Positions 30,648 through 30,844 of a DNA stretch of 30,844 nt are shown one piece after another; position 1 is the first letter of the stretch, and each line of letters begins with the position of its first letter. The stretch is taken from contig DATIHO010000014.1 of assembly GCA_035480615.1 (NCBI GenBank), forward strand, positions 1 to 30,844. Direction: 5' to 3'. The translations under genes and the position numbers were made by a program. The notes beneath the pieces are model-generated. The model was not told the origin of the DNA and did no database searches. It worked only from the letters and a program-made list of their open reading frames with translations. This DNA comes from CAIPFQ01 sp035480615. GTDB lineage: Bacteria > Chlamydiota > Chlamydiia > Chlamydiales > SM23-39.

Positions 30648-30680
30648 GAGACAGAAAGTTAATGCGACAACAGTCTCTTA
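30645..30680 (+). terminator. Hairpin over the lplA stop codon
   Basis: TAAGAGAC (30645-30652), which includes the lplA stop, pairs perfectly with GTCTCTTA (30673-30680), leaving a 20-base loop. No U-tract follows. It may be a weak terminator, an mRNA-protecting fold, or the outer edge of the repeat element that begins at 30680. Confidence 0.3.
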
Positions 30681-30844
30681 ACCTGAATAATGGGTTTATT
30701 CAGCAGGAGATTCAAATGCCTTCCGAGCAGATTTTTCCGTTTGGAGCCGAAGGCAAGGGCGGAACGCCCCCCTTGCCGAGGCGAAAACGGGAAAAGATGG
30801 CGGAAGGCATTGAATATCCGATGAATAAACCCATTATTCAGGTT
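30680..30844. repeat. Large nested inverted repeat (MITE-like)
   Basis: The first 23 bases (30680-30702, beginning AACCTGAATAATGGG) are repeated exactly in reverse complement at 30822-30844, the window end. Inside are further pairs: ATGCCTTCCG with CGGAAGGCAT, CCGTTT with AAACGG, and a GC-rich centre GGCAAGGGCG with CGCCC...TTGCC. The whole 165 bases can fold into one long imperfect hairpin. No ORF is inside. It may extend beyond the window. A non-autonomous transposable element or an intergenic palindromic repeat is most likely. Confidence 0.75.

Noticed and set aside
1..30844. CRISPR array
   Set aside because: No regularly spaced short repeats were seen; TnpB here belongs to a transposon.

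Overview
The window looks like a piece of an environmental chlamydia (Chlamydiae, order Parachlamydiales: a Parachlamydia/Protochlamydia/Waddlia/Criblamydia-type amoeba symbiont). This is inferred from gene content. It carries a long chlamydial-type double-domain ThyX, two tandem TyrP-type aromatic amino acid permeases, uvrB, a conserved small gene next to ung, and mnmG (gidA) close to lplA, on a moderately AT-rich background with many lineage-specific membrane or secreted proteins. Genus cannot be settled from the sequence alone.

Layout. (1) 1-6.7 kb is a surface-glycan locus. A divergent pair of short operons holds a GT9 heptosyltransferase-like gene and a TylF-like methyltransferase on the minus strand, and gmd and a GT4 glycosyltransferase on the plus strand. 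Small secreted or membrane proteins of unknown role follow (one has 10 cysteines with a twin CX3C pattern). A SAM methyltransferase is next, broken by one extra G in a run of seven G. (2) 6.7-8.7 kb is a wrecked toxin-antitoxin locus. An IS607-type element with an apparently intact TnpB (RNA-guided nuclease family) but an internally deleted TnpA sits inside the 3' end of a Phd/VapB-type antitoxin gene. Beyond it lie the severed antitoxin tail and the last residues of a PIN-type toxin. (3) 8.7-16.3 kb is housekeeping and metabolism: a membrane-anchored aldonolactone oxidase-like flavoprotein converging on a tightly packed minus-strand operon thyX-tyrP-tyrP-uvrB. (4) 16.3-24.2 kb is accessory: a putative lipoprotein, dinD plus two decayed dinD pieces, an HTH-DUF6314 fusion, a membrane protein whose C-terminus resembles 2H phosphoesterases, an AbiE type IV toxin-antitoxin pair with a palindromic candidate operator, a small monooxygenase-fold protein and a HAD-IIA phosphatase. 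It stops at a tRNA-Pro(GGG) gene. (5) 24.5-30.65 kb is conserved core: a small chlamydial protein overlapping the tRNA, ung, an MFS exporter, a 29-residue basic COX24/mS38-like protein, mnmG with a structured leader, a degenerate REC-GGDEF protein, and lplA, which seems to start at a non-standard ATT codon. (6) The last 165 bases form one large nested inverted repeat (a MITE-like palindromic element).

The glycan genes plausibly make and decorate a deoxymannose-derived sugar on the cell surface. The thyX operon links dTMP synthesis, aromatic amino acid import and excision repair; ung adds base-excision repair. The accessory stretch shows repeated decay: an internal deletion in tnpA, one in the PIN toxin, dinD fragments, and a frameshifted methyltransferase. 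This fits an intracellular genome that acquires mobile and defence genes and then erodes them.

All family calls come from reading motifs by eye. No database search was run.
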